Source: Lachnospira sp. UBA3790 (GTDB lineage: Bacteria; Bacillota; Clostridia; Lachnospirales; Lachnospiraceae). From it: DNA of 64,000 nt. This document shows, piece by piece, positions 7,626-17,103 of the stretch (position 1 is its first letter; every line of letters starts with the position of its first letter). The stretch lies in contig DFEY01000003.1 of NCBI GenBank assembly GCA_002369135.1, positions 693,432 to 757,431 of the forward strand, read 5' to 3'. Made by a program: the position numbers and the translations under genes. Below the pieces are notes generated by a model that had not been told where the DNA came from, made no database searches, and worked only from the letters and a program-made list of their open reading frames with translations.

Positions 7626-8280
7626 TTTGTTCTCCTAGTAAATAATCAATTAAAGATTCGTGATCGTCAAAGACTTGTATTGCTCCAGCACCAATCATCT
7701 CTTCCTCAGTACCAGTACCCCAAGAAACACCTAGACAATCAATTCCAACTTCATTTGCACCCTCTACATCAAATTTAGTATCTCCTATAAGAACAGACTC
7801 CTCTTTCTTGAAATCTGAAGTATCAAACAGTTTATTTAAAACTGATGCCTTACTTTGTATAGGACCATGCAAATCAGCACCACAAATAATATCGAAGTAG
7901 TCAAATATTTTTAGATACTTTGCAACATCCTCTGCCATACCCTCTGGTTTAGATGTGGCCATTCCTATCTTTAATCCATTTTGTCTTACTGCCTCAAGCG
8001 TTTCCATAATCCCTGGGTATATCTTTGTTTCATATATACCAGTTGGAACATAGCGCTCTCTATAGAAATCCAAAGTCTCATAAGCTTTTTCCTCAGACAT
8101 ACCATATGATTTCATATATTCCTCTACCATAGGCGGTCCAACAAAATGGTTTAGATTATCTAAATTATCTTCTATTATACCTACTTTTTTCAACGCATAT
8201 TGAACACTTTTTGTGATACCTTCTTTAGAGTCACTAAGTGTCCCATCTAGGTCAAAAATAATGTATTTATATTTGCTCAA
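7615..8280 (-). CDS. HAD-superfamily hydrolase, phosphoglycolate phosphatase-like
   Basis: 221 residues. Motif I is FDLDGTLSDS (nucleophile D10, D12), motif II TSKPEG near 117, and motif III/IV GDTKFDVEGA near 163. The alpha-helical cap and length fit Gph/PgpH/PpaX-type phosphatases; the substrate (phosphoglycolate, pyrophosphate or a nucleotide) is uncertain. It uses a TTG start at 8280 with AAAGGAG about 11 bp upstream, somewhat far. It heads the HAD-CPBP-GT2 operon from an extended -10 promoter at 8313-8321. Confidence 0.85.
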   Translation of the reverse strand: MSKYKYIIFDLDGTLSDSKEGITKSVQYALKKVGIIEDNLDNLNHFVGPPMVEEYMKSYGMSEEKAYETLDFYRERYVPTGIYETKIYPGIMETLEAVRQNGLKIGMATSKPEGMAEDVAKYLKIFDYFDIICGADLHGPIQSKASVLNKLFDTSDFKKEESVLIGDTKFDVEGANEVGIDCLGVSWGTGTEEEMIGAGAIQVFDDHESLIDYLLGEQSEE

Positions 8281-8312
8281 ATGCCTTTAATCTCCTTTAA
8301 TTCTCGCATTTC

Positions 8313-8341
8313 AGTATAACATAATTAGTTCTTGTTTTACA
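8313..8341 (-). promoter_or_regulatory. Promoter of the HAD-CPBP-GT2 operon
   Basis: On the minus strand TGTTATACT (8313-8321) is an extended -10; a weak -35 TGTAAA lies 17 bp upstream (8336-8341). The -35 overlaps that of the divergent small membrane protein gene. Confidence 0.55.
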
Positions 8342-8360
8342 GTTGAGTTTGTTTTATAAT
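8332..8360 (+). promoter_or_regulatory. Promoter of the small membrane protein gene
   Basis: TTGTTT (8332-8337), 17-bp spacer, TATAAT (8355-8360). The GAGAGG ribosome site and ATG 8396 follow at normal distances. Confidence 0.65.
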
Positions 8361-8395
8361 ATTAAAAGATTTTTTATTATTGAGAGGTAAAAACA

Positions 8396-8752
8396 ATGAG
8401 TCAGGCAAAAGTTGACAAATATAAACAACAGAAACAAAACCGCAAAAATCCACAAAAAAAGAACAAAGTATTAGCTAAAATTAAGAAAATAATTCCTTAT
8501 ACAATTGCAGGTATTGTTGTTGTTTTGATTTTAGGTTATTTGGGAATATCTGTTGCTAAACAAACAGGTCTATACACTGCTCCTACAGAGCCTAGATCAT
8601 ATTCAAGCGCAGAGATTCAAAGTATGAGACAGGTACTTATACAAGCTACAGACCCTAACGTACAGTACACTACTGCTAAGCCTGAAAAACAACAGCAGAC
8701 ACCAGCAGTTTCAAAGAAGGTACCAACTACTAAAAAGTCAGCTAAGAAATAA
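8396..8752 (+). CDS. Small single-pass membrane protein of unknown function
   Basis: 118 residues. The first ~32 are strongly basic (Lys/Gln/Asn rich), followed by one hydrophobic segment at about 33-53 and a ~65-residue tail rich in Thr, Pro, Gln and Lys that ends in Lys repeats. The topology is probably cytoplasmic N-terminus, outside C-terminus. I recognise no domain. A clear promoter, ribosome site GAGAGG and downstream terminator show that it is a real single-gene unit. Confidence 0.8.
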   Translation: MSQAKVDKYKQQKQNRKNPQKKNKVLAKIKKIIPYTIAGIVVVLILGYLGISVAKQTGLYTAPTEPRSYSSAEIQSMRQVLIQATDPNVQYTTAKPEKQQQTPAVSKKVPTTKKSAKK

Positions 8753-8760
8753 AAATAATT

Positions 8761-8786
8761 AAAGGATTCCAATCGGAATCCTTTTT
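8761..8786 (+). terminator. Terminator of the small membrane protein gene
   Basis: AAAGGATTCC (8761-8770) pairs with GGAATCCTTT (8775-8784) across a 4-nt loop, followed by T residues, 9 bp after the stop codon. Confidence 0.85.
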
Positions 8787-8798
8787 TAATGCAAAATT

Positions 8799-8826
8799 AA
8801 ATGGATTCGCCAAAGCGAATCCATTT
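8799..8826 (-). terminator. Terminator of the UDPGP-argS operon
   Basis: AAATGGATTCGC pairs with GCGAATCCATTT across CAAA, directly after the argS stop. T/A runs on both sides make it potentially bidirectional. Its core (GGATTC/GAATCC) resembles the neighbouring terminator 40 bp away, suggesting duplication. Confidence 0.8.
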
Positions 8827-8830
8827 TTAA

Positions 8831-10591
8831 TTACATTTTATCTGGTGCACTAAATCCTAGTAAATCAATTCCAGTCTCTAGCACTTTCTTTGTAAGTTCA
8901 AGCAAAGCAATATAGCCTTTCTTCTTTTCTTCATCCTCTTCTGCCAATATCTTTGTGTTATGATAAAAACTGTTAAACACATTTGATAACTCATAAATAT
9001 ACTGACAGATTCTATGAGGTGCAAGTTCTTCAGCAGCTGACTCTATCACTTCATTGACCTTAGAAATCTCTAGCATTAGTTTGTTTTGTGTTTCGTTGTC
9101 GCTAGCCTTAATCTCTAGTCCATCTACACTTCCACCTTCTGCTTTGTATTTCTCAAGAATTGATTTAATACGAACTATTGTGTATAGAATGTATGGTCCT
9201 GTGTTTCCTTCAAATGAAGCGAACTTCTCAAGCTCAAATATATAATCTTTGTTTGCCTGGTTTGATAGATCACCATACTTAAGTGCAGCCAATCCCACAA
9301 TCTCGGAAACTTTCTTAGCCTCCGCATCGTCCAAAGACTTATTTTCTTTCATCTTGTTGTAAACTGCTTCGTTTATATCATCAATCAAATACTCTAGACG
9401 ATAAACACCGCCGTCACGAGTCTTGAAAGGTTTGCCGTCTTTGCCGTTCACTGTACCAAAACCGATAAAGTTCATATCACGGTCCTCTGTTACAAATCCA
9501 GCCTTCTTAGCCACTCTAAACACTTGTGTAAAGTGAAGTTCCTGACGCTTATCTGTAATGTAAATATATTCATCAGGCTCATATAACTTTTCACGCTCGA
9601 TAATAGTTCCCAAATCTGATGTGGCATAAAGCGCTGCTCCATCAGACTTTCTAACGATACATGGAGGATACTCTTTCTTATCCCCATCTTCTTTTATATC
9701 AACTACCAAAGCACCCTCGCTCTCAAAAGCAAGTCCTTTGTCCACTAATTCCTGAATCAAATCTTCAATATATGGATTTGCATCACTCTCACCTTTCCAA
9801 AGGTCAAAGTGTGTATCAAGTCTGTCATAGTTTTTCTTAAGATCTGCTAGCGACACATCCATTATATGTTCCCAAATAGCACGATATGGCTTGTAACCAT
9901 CCTGAAGTTTTCTAGTAGCCTCTCCAGCTGCCTCTTTAAAGTCCTCATCCTCTGCTGCCTTTGCACTGGCCGCAGGATAAATTTCTTCTAACTCTGAAAT
10001 ATCAAATGGAGCATCAGATGGATATTCACCGTCAAAGTCCTCGTCAAAGTATGGAAGATCCGGCTTTCTGCTCTTCAATTCCATAATGATTAGACCCATC
10101 TGAAGACCCCAGTCTCCTAGATGAACATCACCTATCACGTTATTTCCCATATACTTCTTTATACGCTTGATGCTCTCGCCAATAACAGCTGAACGCAAAT
10201 GTCCAACATGCAAAGGCTTAGCAACATTCGCTCCGCCGTAGTCCACAATAATAGTCTTATCTTGCTTTTCTACGCCAAAATTATCAACTTTATCCAAATC
10301 ATTTAAATACTTAGCAATAAAGTCGTTGTTTAAGTCAATATTAATAAAGCCTGGATTAATGGCTTCCACTTTAGAAAACATTTCGTTGTCTTTGACGAAG
10401 TCCACTATATCTTCTGCAATAGCTATAGGTGCTTTACCATATTTTTTAGCACCAGCCATCGCTCCGTTACACTGAAACTCGCAAAGGTCAGGTCTATTAG
10501 AAACACCAACTATCGCTAGCGATTCATCATAGCCCTTTTCCTCAAACGCTTTCTTAAACTCTTCAGTAATTAACTCAAGTACCTTTTTCAT
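8831..10591 (-). CDS. argS: Arginine--tRNA ligase
   Basis: 586 residues. The class I signature is ANVAKPLHVGHLRSAVIGES with HVGH at 128-131. The N-terminal Add-1 domain (1-~110) precedes it and the DALR anticodon-binding domain ends the protein. The KMSKS loop is degenerate, as is usual for many ArgRS (GKPFKTRDGG near 390). Its ATG directly abuts the TAA of the UDP-sugar pyrophosphorylase gene, so the two are co-transcribed and probably translationally coupled. No T-box leader is present. Confidence 0.97.
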   Translation of the reverse strand: MKKVLELITEEFKKAFEEKGYDESLAIVGVSNRPDLCEFQCNGAMAGAKKYGKAPIAIAEDIVDFVKDNEMFSKVEAINPGFINIDLNNDFIAKYLNDLDKVDNFGVEKQDKTIIVDYGGANVAKPLHVGHLRSAVIGESIKRIKKYMGNNVIGDVHLGDWGLQMGLIIMELKSRKPDLPYFDEDFDGEYPSDAPFDISELEEIYPAASAKAAEDEDFKEAAGEATRKLQDGYKPYRAIWEHIMDVSLADLKKNYDRLDTHFDLWKGESDANPYIEDLIQELVDKGLAFESEGALVVDIKEDGDKKEYPPCIVRKSDGAALYATSDLGTIIEREKLYEPDEYIYITDKRQELHFTQVFRVAKKAGFVTEDRDMNFIGFGTVNGKDGKPFKTRDGGVYRLEYLIDDINEAVYNKMKENKSLDDAEAKKVSEIVGLAALKYGDLSNQANKDYIFELEKFASFEGNTGPYILYTIVRIKSILEKYKAEGGSVDGLEIKASDNETQNKLMLEISKVNEVIESAAEELAPHRICQYIYELSNVFNSFYHNTKILAEEDEEKKKGYIALLELTKKVLETGIDLLGFSAPDKM

Positions 10592-11821
10592 TTATAATTC
10601 AACTCCATTTTTCTTAAGTAGTTCTTTTGCTGTATCCACAGAATCCACACCAGTCTTATTTTTAATAGGTGCAAACTCTTTTTCTCTTACCACTTCGTAA
10701 GCCAAGCAGTTATCCATATCGTGGATCATATCGAGAACCAAAGTTTCAAACTTATAACCATTCTCTGTCTCTGGCTTTTTAGCATTTCCATTCTCATCTA
10801 AACACTCAATCTTTTTCTTAACTACGTGAGTAGATAGATTATTGTGCATATTTTCTTCCAATGCCTTAATCGAGAATAAGTAATTTAGAATTACTCCATC
10901 TTTATATGCAAGACTGCCGTCCGGCAAAGTCTCATATCTCATTTCTTCTGTCAATTCATAGTACTCAACAATAGATGGCTTTCCATCTTCTAAACAAAGC
11001 ACGCCCACCTTTTCTTCTGGAGCCGCCTTTGATACAACCTTTGACGCAGACACATATCCGCCATCTAACATTGCTCCTACAAACAATGGATCAACCATTC
11101 TCTGGCATACGTTGTCTACGGCAAAGAGGTTGATATACTCAATTCCTTTGGCCTTAGCCTCATCTAACAAGCCAGCTTTATTAAATGAAATGAACCAACC
11201 ACCATTTCCATTAGGTGATGTAGAAATTCTATCTTTTCTCTCAAGGTAAATCTTGCCATCGAAGTCACACGCTGGAGCCATCTCCTGCTTAAAGAATTTC
11301 ACATAGTCCTTGTTGTATCCAAAGTAGTTCTTTTCTTCAAAGAACTCTCTAGTGTCTTTGTCGTTCTTTTCACTTGTCATAATGTAAAGCGGAACCCAAA
11401 CGCCCACTTCGTCCACTACATCCATAAGGTTTCTAATAAGCATTTCAAAGATAAATACATCTTTAGTCTCGCCAATGTTGTACATTCCCTTAGGCTTGTC
11501 AGAACCAAGTCTAGTTCCCATACCACCAGCCAAAAGTAGCGCAGCCACTTTTCCTTCTTTAATAGCCTCTAAGCCTTTTGCGCGAAACTTATCTGCATTT
11601 TCTTCTATTTCTTTAATAGACACTTCAGCGTCCAGTGGTGTAATAACACCTCTCTCATCTGGAGTATCTGCATTTTCAATTAGTTTAATCAAATCAAAAT
11701 CAATCTCTGAAATTTGCTCAAGCAAATGCTCCTTTTGATCGTCATTTAGCTCGTCAAAGTACTCTAACAAATGACTTTGATTATTCTTCTCTAGTAATTC
11801 TTTTGCTTCGTTATAATTCAT
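10592..11821 (-). CDS. UDPGP-family UDP-N-acetylglucosamine/UDP-glucose pyrophosphorylase
   Basis: 409 residues of the eukaryotic-type UDPGP family rather than the usual bacterial GalU or GlmU families. The nucleotide-binding signature is LLLAGGMGTRLGSDKPKGM at about 95-112, with the sugar-phosphate region NGNGG near 200. It would make UDP-GlcNAc or UDP-glucose from UTP and the sugar 1-phosphate; the substrate cannot be decided by eye. It is first in a two-gene unit with argS, behind a TTGCAT-17-TATTAT promoter. Confidence 0.88.
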   Translation of the reverse strand: MNYNEAKELLEKNNQSHLLEYFDELNDDQKEHLLEQISEIDFDLIKLIENADTPDERGVITPLDAEVSIKEIEENADKFRAKGLEAIKEGKVAALLLAGGMGTRLGSDKPKGMYNIGETKDVFIFEMLIRNLMDVVDEVGVWVPLYIMTSEKNDKDTREFFEEKNYFGYNKDYVKFFKQEMAPACDFDGKIYLERKDRISTSPNGNGGWFISFNKAGLLDEAKAKGIEYINLFAVDNVCQRMVDPLFVGAMLDGGYVSASKVVSKAAPEEKVGVLCLEDGKPSIVEYYELTEEMRYETLPDGSLAYKDGVILNYLFSIKALEENMHNNLSTHVVKKKIECLDENGNAKKPETENGYKFETLVLDMIHDMDNCLAYEVVREKEFAPIKNKTGVDSVDTAKELLKKNGVEL

Positions 11822-11858
11822 TATCTAACCTCTCAAGATGTATTATTTCATCCCTAAT

Positions 11859-11887
11859 ATAATAATTTGTTTTAAGCGTTTATGCAA
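11859..11887 (-). promoter_or_regulatory. Promoter of the UDPGP-argS operon
   Basis: On the minus strand TTGCAT (11882-11887), exactly 17 bp, TATTAT (11859-11864). The gene starts about 38 bp downstream of the -10 with a GAGAGG ribosome site. Confidence 0.65.
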
Positions 11888-11916
11888 GGTCTATTGTTCT
11901 TTCAAACTTGCTTGTT

Positions 11917-12702
11917 TTATAGTTGTTTAAGCTTGCAAAGAACGTCTATCATACTCTGATATCTCTGATCTGGATTTCTTCTTGTACACTTCTTTATTAT
12001 TCGCTTTAATTTAAACCCAAGTCTTTTAGACAAAACACCTTCGACATAAACCTTTCCTGTTTTTAAATAGTAAAGCGTCGTTCCCATTCCATATACATCA
12101 GTTCTAGTATCTGTATTGTAAATGGACAAACCTTTGCTATCTCCAAACTGTTCAGGTGCCGCAAAACCTCTGCTACCAAACGCCTTTTCACTAAGCTCAA
12201 TTTCCTTTGAGTATCGTTTTGCAATTCCAAAGTCTACCAGTTTAACTATTCCACTTTCATCCATCACAATATTGGATGGTTTAAGGTCACGGTAAACTAT
12301 GGGCGGCTCTAGTGAATGCAAATAATAAAGCGCGCTTCCAACTTGCATCATCACATGCTTGATTTCTTTTTTCTTTAACGGCCCTTTTCTATCTACTATA
12401 GACTTTAAGTTTTCGCCCTTTACGATTTCCATAATCAAAAAGAAGTTGCCCTCTTCCTTTATTAAATCGTAAATTTTTGGAAGGTTCGGATGAGATGTGT
12501 TTTTAAGCACATTTAATTCTCGCTCCAAACCTTCCAAAAGTTTTTGTTTGTCGCCGGAGTTTGATGAGAAATAATTCTTCATCGCATATTCTATGCCTGT
12601 CTGGATATCTCGGACACGGTAAACTACAGAAAAGCCACCTTTTCCAAGCACCCCCATCACAGCGTATCTTCCGCCGACAACTTCATTAATTATATTTTCC
12701 AT
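11917..12702 (-). CDS. Soluble serine/threonine protein kinase
   Basis: 261 residues from the ATG that has AAAGG 8 bp upstream; an earlier in-frame ATG at 12735 would add 11 codons. Hanks-type motifs are complete: G-loop GKGGFSVVYRV at 20-30, K42, YRDLKPSN (catalytic D139, with Tyr in place of the usual His), DFG at 157-159, and APEQFG in the activation segment. There is no transmembrane segment and no PASTA repeats, unlike PrkC/Stk1, so it is a cytoplasmic catalytic domain only. It follows carB by about 40 bp and is likely co-transcribed with carAB; no cognate phosphatase is nearby. Confidence 0.9.
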   Translation of the reverse strand: MENIINEVVGGRYAVMGVLGKGGFSVVYRVRDIQTGIEYAMKNYFSSNSGDKQKLLEGLERELNVLKNTSHPNLPKIYDLIKEEGNFFLIMEIVKGENLKSIVDRKGPLKKKEIKHVMMQVGSALYYLHSLEPPIVYRDLKPSNIVMDESGIVKLVDFGIAKRYSKEIELSEKAFGSRGFAAPEQFGDSKGLSIYNTDTRTDVYGMGTTLYYLKTGKVYVEGVLSKRLGFKLKRIIKKCTRRNPDQRYQSMIDVLCKLKQL

Positions 12703-12741
12703 AACACAACCTTTCCAAGCTGTGTTTCTCTCCATACCCTC

Positions 12742-15700
12742 TTATATCTTAGCTACATCCACAAGCGTCATATTGTTCTTCGCATCACTCTCTAAACTCT
12801 TAAGCAACGCATCAACAGTATCCAAACTTGTGAAGCAGTTAACACCTGTCTCGATAGATGTTCTTCTAATCAAGAATCCATCTCTATGTTTATCTCTACC
12901 CTGTGTTGGAGTATCGATAACAATATCAATCTTATGTTCCAAAAGCAAGTCCATAACTGTAGGAGCTTCCTGCTGAATCTTATTAACCATAATGGCATCT
13001 ACACCGTGTTCTCTTAAGTGCTTTGCTGTACTTCTAGTAGCATAGATTTCATAACCTAGATTTTCTAAACGTTTAGCAAGTGGTGCCATTTCGTCTTTGT
13101 CGGCATCATTTACCGATACTATAGCCTTCTTATGTTTAGGCAAGACTGTTCCAGCACCTAGGAATGCTTTATACAAGGCCTCGTCAAAGGTCTTGGCAAT
13201 TCCCAAACACTCACCAGTAGATTTCATCTCTGGTCCTAAGCTAGTCTCCGCTCCACGAATCTTCTCAAAACTGAACACTGGCATCTTAATTGCATAGTAG
13301 TCAGCCTTTGGCTGAAGTCCTGGAGTGTATCCTAAGCCTTTAATTGTATTTCCAATAATACATTTTGTAGCAAGCTTAACAATAGGAATTCCTGTAACCT
13401 TACTAATGTATGGAACTGTACGAGACGATCTTGGGTTAACCTCAATCACGTAAACTTGTCCATCACACACGATAAACTGAATGTTAATCATTCCCTTAAC
13501 GTTAAGTGCTATAGCAAGTCTTCTTGTGTATTCCTCAATAGTATCAATAATATCCTGTGGCAATGAGTATGCTGGATAAACTGAAATACTATCACCTGAG
13601 TGTACGCCGGCTCTTTCAATATGTTCCATAACACCTGGAATCAAAATGTCTTCGCCGTCGCAAATAGCATCTACTTCCACCTCAGTTCCCTGCAAATATT
13701 TGTCTACAAGGATTGGGTGATCTTGTGCTATACGGTTTATGATTTCCATAAACTCTTCTATCTCTTTATCATCAGTGGCAATCTGCATACCTTGTCCACC
13801 AAGTACGTATGAAGGACGAACTAAAACTGGATAGCCTAGTTCATTAGCCACCTTCTTAGCTTCTTCCGCTGTAAATACTGTACCACCTGTAGGTCTTGGG
13901 ATTTCACACTTCTCAAGGATTTCGTCAAATAACTCTCTATCCTCAGCAGCATCTACATCCTCTGCCTTTGTTCCAAGGATTGGCACTCCCATCTTCATAA
14001 GCGCTTCAGTTAACTTGATTGCAGTTTGTCCACCGAACTGAACTACAGCACCATCTGGCTTTTCAATATTCACAATATTTTCAACATCTTCTGGTGTGAG
14101 TGGTTCAAAGTAAAGTTTATCTGCAATATCAAAGTCAGTAGAAACTGTCTCTGGGTTGTTATTTACAATAATAGTCTCGTAGCCTTCTTCCTTGAAAGCC
14201 CAAGTACAGTGAACTGAACAGAAGTCAAACTCAATACCCTGTCCGATTCTGATAGGTCCAGAACCAAGAACTAATACTTTCTTTTCAGGGCTAGTCTCTT
14301 CTGCCTCATTCTCTCCACCGTATACTGAATAGTAATAAGGTGTGGCAGCCTCAAACTCAGCCGCACATGTATCAACCATCTTATATGCAGCTACTATGTT
14401 ATTGTCGTAGCGCATCTGTTTGATTTCTTCTTCTGTTTTTCCAGTAAGTCTTGCAATAACTGTATCAGGAAATTCAATTCTCTTAGCCTCACGTAGCAAG
14501 TCAACAGTTAAATCTTCTGTCTCAAGAGCTTTTTCCATTTCAGTAATGATTGCAATCTTATCAATGAACCATTCATCAATCATTGTGATTTCATGAATGT
14601 GTTCATATGAAACACCACGTCTTAATGCTTCTGCCACAATCCAGATTCGTCTATCATCAACCTTGTGTAGCATCTTTTCTAACTCATCGTCCGTTAGATC
14701 TGAGAAATCATAATCTCTCAAGCATTCAACGTGCTGCTCTAGTGATCTAATACCCTTCATCAAGGCACCTTCAAAGTTGTTACAAATACTCATAACCTCT
14801 CCAGTAGCCTTCATCTGAGTTGTAAGCTTTCTAGAAGCTGTAATAAACTTATCAAATGGAAGTCTTGGAAGTTTAACTACACAGTAATCAAGTGTAGGCT
14901 CAAAGCTGGCAAAAGTATTCTGAGTGATTGCATTCTTAATCTCATCCAATGTGTATCCGATAGCAATCTTCGCTGCTACCTTTGCAATAGGATAACCTGT
15001 AGCCTTTGATGCGAGCGCCGATGATCTACTAACACGAGGATTAACCTCAATAACGCAATACTCAAAAGTTTCTGGATGCAAAGCATACTGCACGTTACAT
15101 CCACCAGTAATTCCAAGTTCATTTATAATATTAAGAGCTGATGTTCTAAGCATCTGGTGCTCTTTGTCGCCCAATGTCTGTGAAGGAGCCACAACTATAC
15201 TGTCACCAGTATGAACTCCGACAGGGTCAATATTTTCCATGTTACAAACTGTGATACAGTTTCCAGCGGAGTCACGCATTACCTCGTACTCAATCTCTTT
15301 CCATCCGGCAATACATTTCTCAACTAAAACTTGACCCACACGAGAAAGTCTTAGACCATTTTCTAGAATCTCTTCTAGTTCCATCTGGTTGTGAGCAATT
15401 CCGCCACCACTACCACCTAGTGTATAAGCAGGACGAAGAACTACAGGGTATCCAATCTTATTTACAAAATCGATACCTTCTTGAATGCTCTCAACTACCA
15501 ATGATGGTGCACAAGGCTCGTTAATCTTTTCCATAGTCTCTTTAAACTCAAGACGATCTTCAGCCTTCTTGATTGTTTGACTAGTTGTACCAATCAAATG
15601 ACAGTTGTGCTCTTCTAAGAAACCTGTCTCTGCTATTTCCATAGCGAGGTTAAGTCCAGCCTGTCCTCCTAGTGTTGGAAGAATGCTGTCAGGTTTTTCT

Positions 15701-15939
15701 TTTTCAATTATCTGTTTCAAAATAGGAACTGTTAGAGGCTCAATATAAACCTCATCAGCAATATCCTTATCAGTCATAATAGTGGCTGGGTTTGAGTTTA
15801 GAAGAACAACCTCTAATCCCTCTTCCTTTAGAGAACGACACGCCTGTGTACCAGCGTAGTCAAACTCTGCAGCCTGACCTATAACGATGGGGCCTGAACC
15901 TATGACTAATACTTTTTTAATGCTTTCATCTCTAGCCAT
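12742..15939 (-). CDS. carB: Carbamoyl-phosphate synthase large subunit
   Basis: 1065 residues, the family's normal size. The two homologous ATP-grasp halves are visible (VLVIGSGPIVIGQAAEFDYAG near 10 and VLVLGSGPIRIGQGIEFDF near 553), each with its own PxxxxxRPSYVLGG-type segment. The last ~130 residues form the allosteric MGS-like domain (IDIVIDTPTQG). It makes carbamoyl phosphate for pyrimidine and arginine synthesis. It overlaps carA by 8 bp. Confidence 0.98.
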   Translation of the reverse strand: MARDESIKKVLVIGSGPIVIGQAAEFDYAGTQACRSLKEEGLEVVLLNSNPATIMTDKDIADEVYIEPLTVPILKQIIEKEKPDSILPTLGGQAGLNLAMEIAETGFLEEHNCHLIGTTSQTIKKAEDRLEFKETMEKINEPCAPSLVVESIQEGIDFVNKIGYPVVLRPAYTLGGSGGGIAHNQMELEEILENGLRLSRVGQVLVEKCIAGWKEIEYEVMRDSAGNCITVCNMENIDPVGVHTGDSIVVAPSQTLGDKEHQMLRTSALNIINELGITGGCNVQYALHPETFEYCVIEVNPRVSRSSALASKATGYPIAKVAAKIAIGYTLDEIKNAITQNTFASFEPTLDYCVVKLPRLPFDKFITASRKLTTQMKATGEVMSICNNFEGALMKGIRSLEQHVECLRDYDFSDLTDDELEKMLHKVDDRRIWIVAEALRRGVSYEHIHEITMIDEWFIDKIAIITEMEKALETEDLTVDLLREAKRIEFPDTVIARLTGKTEEEIKQMRYDNNIVAAYKMVDTCAAEFEAATPYYYSVYGGENEAEETSPEKKVLVLGSGPIRIGQGIEFDFCSVHCTWAFKEEGYETIIVNNNPETVSTDFDIADKLYFEPLTPEDVENIVNIEKPDGAVVQFGGQTAIKLTEALMKMGVPILGTKAEDVDAAEDRELFDEILEKCEIPRPTGGTVFTAEEAKKVANELGYPVLVRPSYVLGGQGMQIATDDKEIEEFMEIINRIAQDHPILVDKYLQGTEVEVDAICDGEDILIPGVMEHIERAGVHSGDSISVYPAYSLPQDIIDTIEEYTRRLAIALNVKGMINIQFIVCDGQVYVIEVNPRSSRTVPYISKVTGIPIVKLATKCIIGNTIKGLGYTPGLQPKADYYAIKMPVFSFEKIRGAETSLGPEMKSTGECLGIAKTFDEALYKAFLGAGTVLPKHKKAIVSVNDADKDEMAPLAKRLENLGYEIYATRSTAKHLREHGVDAIMVNKIQQEAPTVMDLLLEHKIDIVIDTPTQGRDKHRDGFLIRRTSIETGVNCFTSLDTVDALLKSLESDAKNNMTLVDVAKI

Positions 15940-17023
15940 TCTTCTTTACCTCCATCATATTTATAAACTCACCAAAAAGACACTCTGAATCCTGTGGACC
16001 AGGGCATGCTTCAGGGTGGAACTGTACTGTAAATATATTTTTATTCTTATAACGAAGACCTTCTACGGTCTTATCATTTACATTTACAAATGCTACCTTA
16101 GCAATCTTCTCGTCTACTGATGCATCATCAACCATATATCCATGGTTCTGTGATGAGATGTAAACATGTTTGCTATCTAAATCGATTACTGGGTGGTTAC
16201 CACCGCGGTGACCATACTTCATCTTCTTTGTATCAAATCCCATAGCCAAAGCCATCAACTGATGTCCAAGACAAATAGCAAAGATTGGGATATCTGTATC
16301 ATAGAGTTTCTTAATCTGCTCTATTTCGTATTCACATTCCTTTGGATCTCCAGGACCGTTTGAAAGCATAATTCCGTCTGGAGCAAAATCGATAATCTCC
16401 TCTGCAGGAGTTCTAGCAGGAAAAACTGTAACATCACATCCATACTTTTGTAATGAATGTGGAATATTGTTTTTAGCTCCAACATCAAGTAGAGCTACTT
16501 TATAATTCTTACCCTCTACTAGGGATTCTAATTCTTTCTTTGAATCACAAGTAACGGCATCAACCACGCCTCTTACTTTGTATTCTTTAATCTTTGGTAG
16601 AACCTCATCTAAGTCATCATACTTCTTAGTTGTAATCATTCCGTTCATTGTACCCTTATTTCTAAGGATCTTTGTAAGTGCTCTTGTATCGATACCAGCT
16701 ATTCCTGGAATATCATTATCTACCAAGAAATCTTGGATAGAGCCTTCTGAGCGGAAGTTTGAATTTGTCCTACTTAACTCGTGTACTATGTATGCATCAG
16801 GCCAAGGTTTTAATGACTCCATATCCTCGTAACAGATACCGTAGTTTCCTATTAAAGGATATGTCATACAAACTGCTTGTCCAGCATACGAAGGGTCAGT
16901 TAATACTTCTAAATAACCCCACATAGATGTATTGAAAACTACTTCACTTATAACCTCTTTTTCGGTTCCTATAGAAGTGCCCTCAAACACCGTACCGTCT
17001 TCTAAAATTAGGTATGCTTTCAT
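15932..17023 (-). CDS. carA: Carbamoyl-phosphate synthase small (glutaminase) subunit
   Basis: 363 residues. The N-terminal CPSase small-chain domain includes LEDGTVFEGTSIG and GNYGICYED; the class I glutamine amidotransferase domain has the nucleophile in FAICLGHQLMAL near 250 and the catalytic His in VQFHPEACPGPQD. It supplies ammonia to CarB. It is first gene of the carAB-kinase operon behind a near-consensus promoter. No pyrR or PyrR-binding leader is visible; the leader has only a short TTTGGAT/ATCCAAA hairpin (17044-17067). Confidence 0.97.
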   Translation of the reverse strand: MKAYLILEDGTVFEGTSIGTEKEVISEVVFNTSMWGYLEVLTDPSYAGQAVCMTYPLIGNYGICYEDMESLKPWPDAYIVHELSRTNSNFRSEGSIQDFLVDNDIPGIAGIDTRALTKILRNKGTMNGMITTKKYDDLDEVLPKIKEYKVRGVVDAVTCDSKKELESLVEGKNYKVALLDVGAKNNIPHSLQKYGCDVTVFPARTPAEEIIDFAPDGIMLSNGPGDPKECEYEIEQIKKLYDTDIPIFAICLGHQLMALAMGFDTKKMKYGHRGGNHPVIDLDSKHVYISSQNHGYMVDDASVDEKIAKVAFVNVNDKTVEGLRYKNKNIFTVQFHPEACPGPQDSECLFGEFINMMEVKKNG

Positions 17024-17074
17024 TATTTTTCCTCGCTAAATTATTTTGGATTTTCATGTATCCAAATTGATAAG

Positions 17075-17103
17075 ATTATAACAAAAATGAGTGTTCTTTT
17101 CAA
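17075..17103 (-). promoter_or_regulatory. Promoter of carAB
   Basis: On the minus strand TTGAAA (17098-17103), 17-bp spacer, and extended -10 TGTTATAAT (17075-17083). The spacer and part of the -35 lie within the terminator hairpin of the upstream HD gene. Confidence 0.75.

Noticed and set aside
17024..17074. PyrR-type attenuator before carA
   Set aside because: The leader is under 50 nt, has only a small TTTGGAT/ATCCAAA hairpin, and no terminator/antiterminator pair or PyrR loop consensus.
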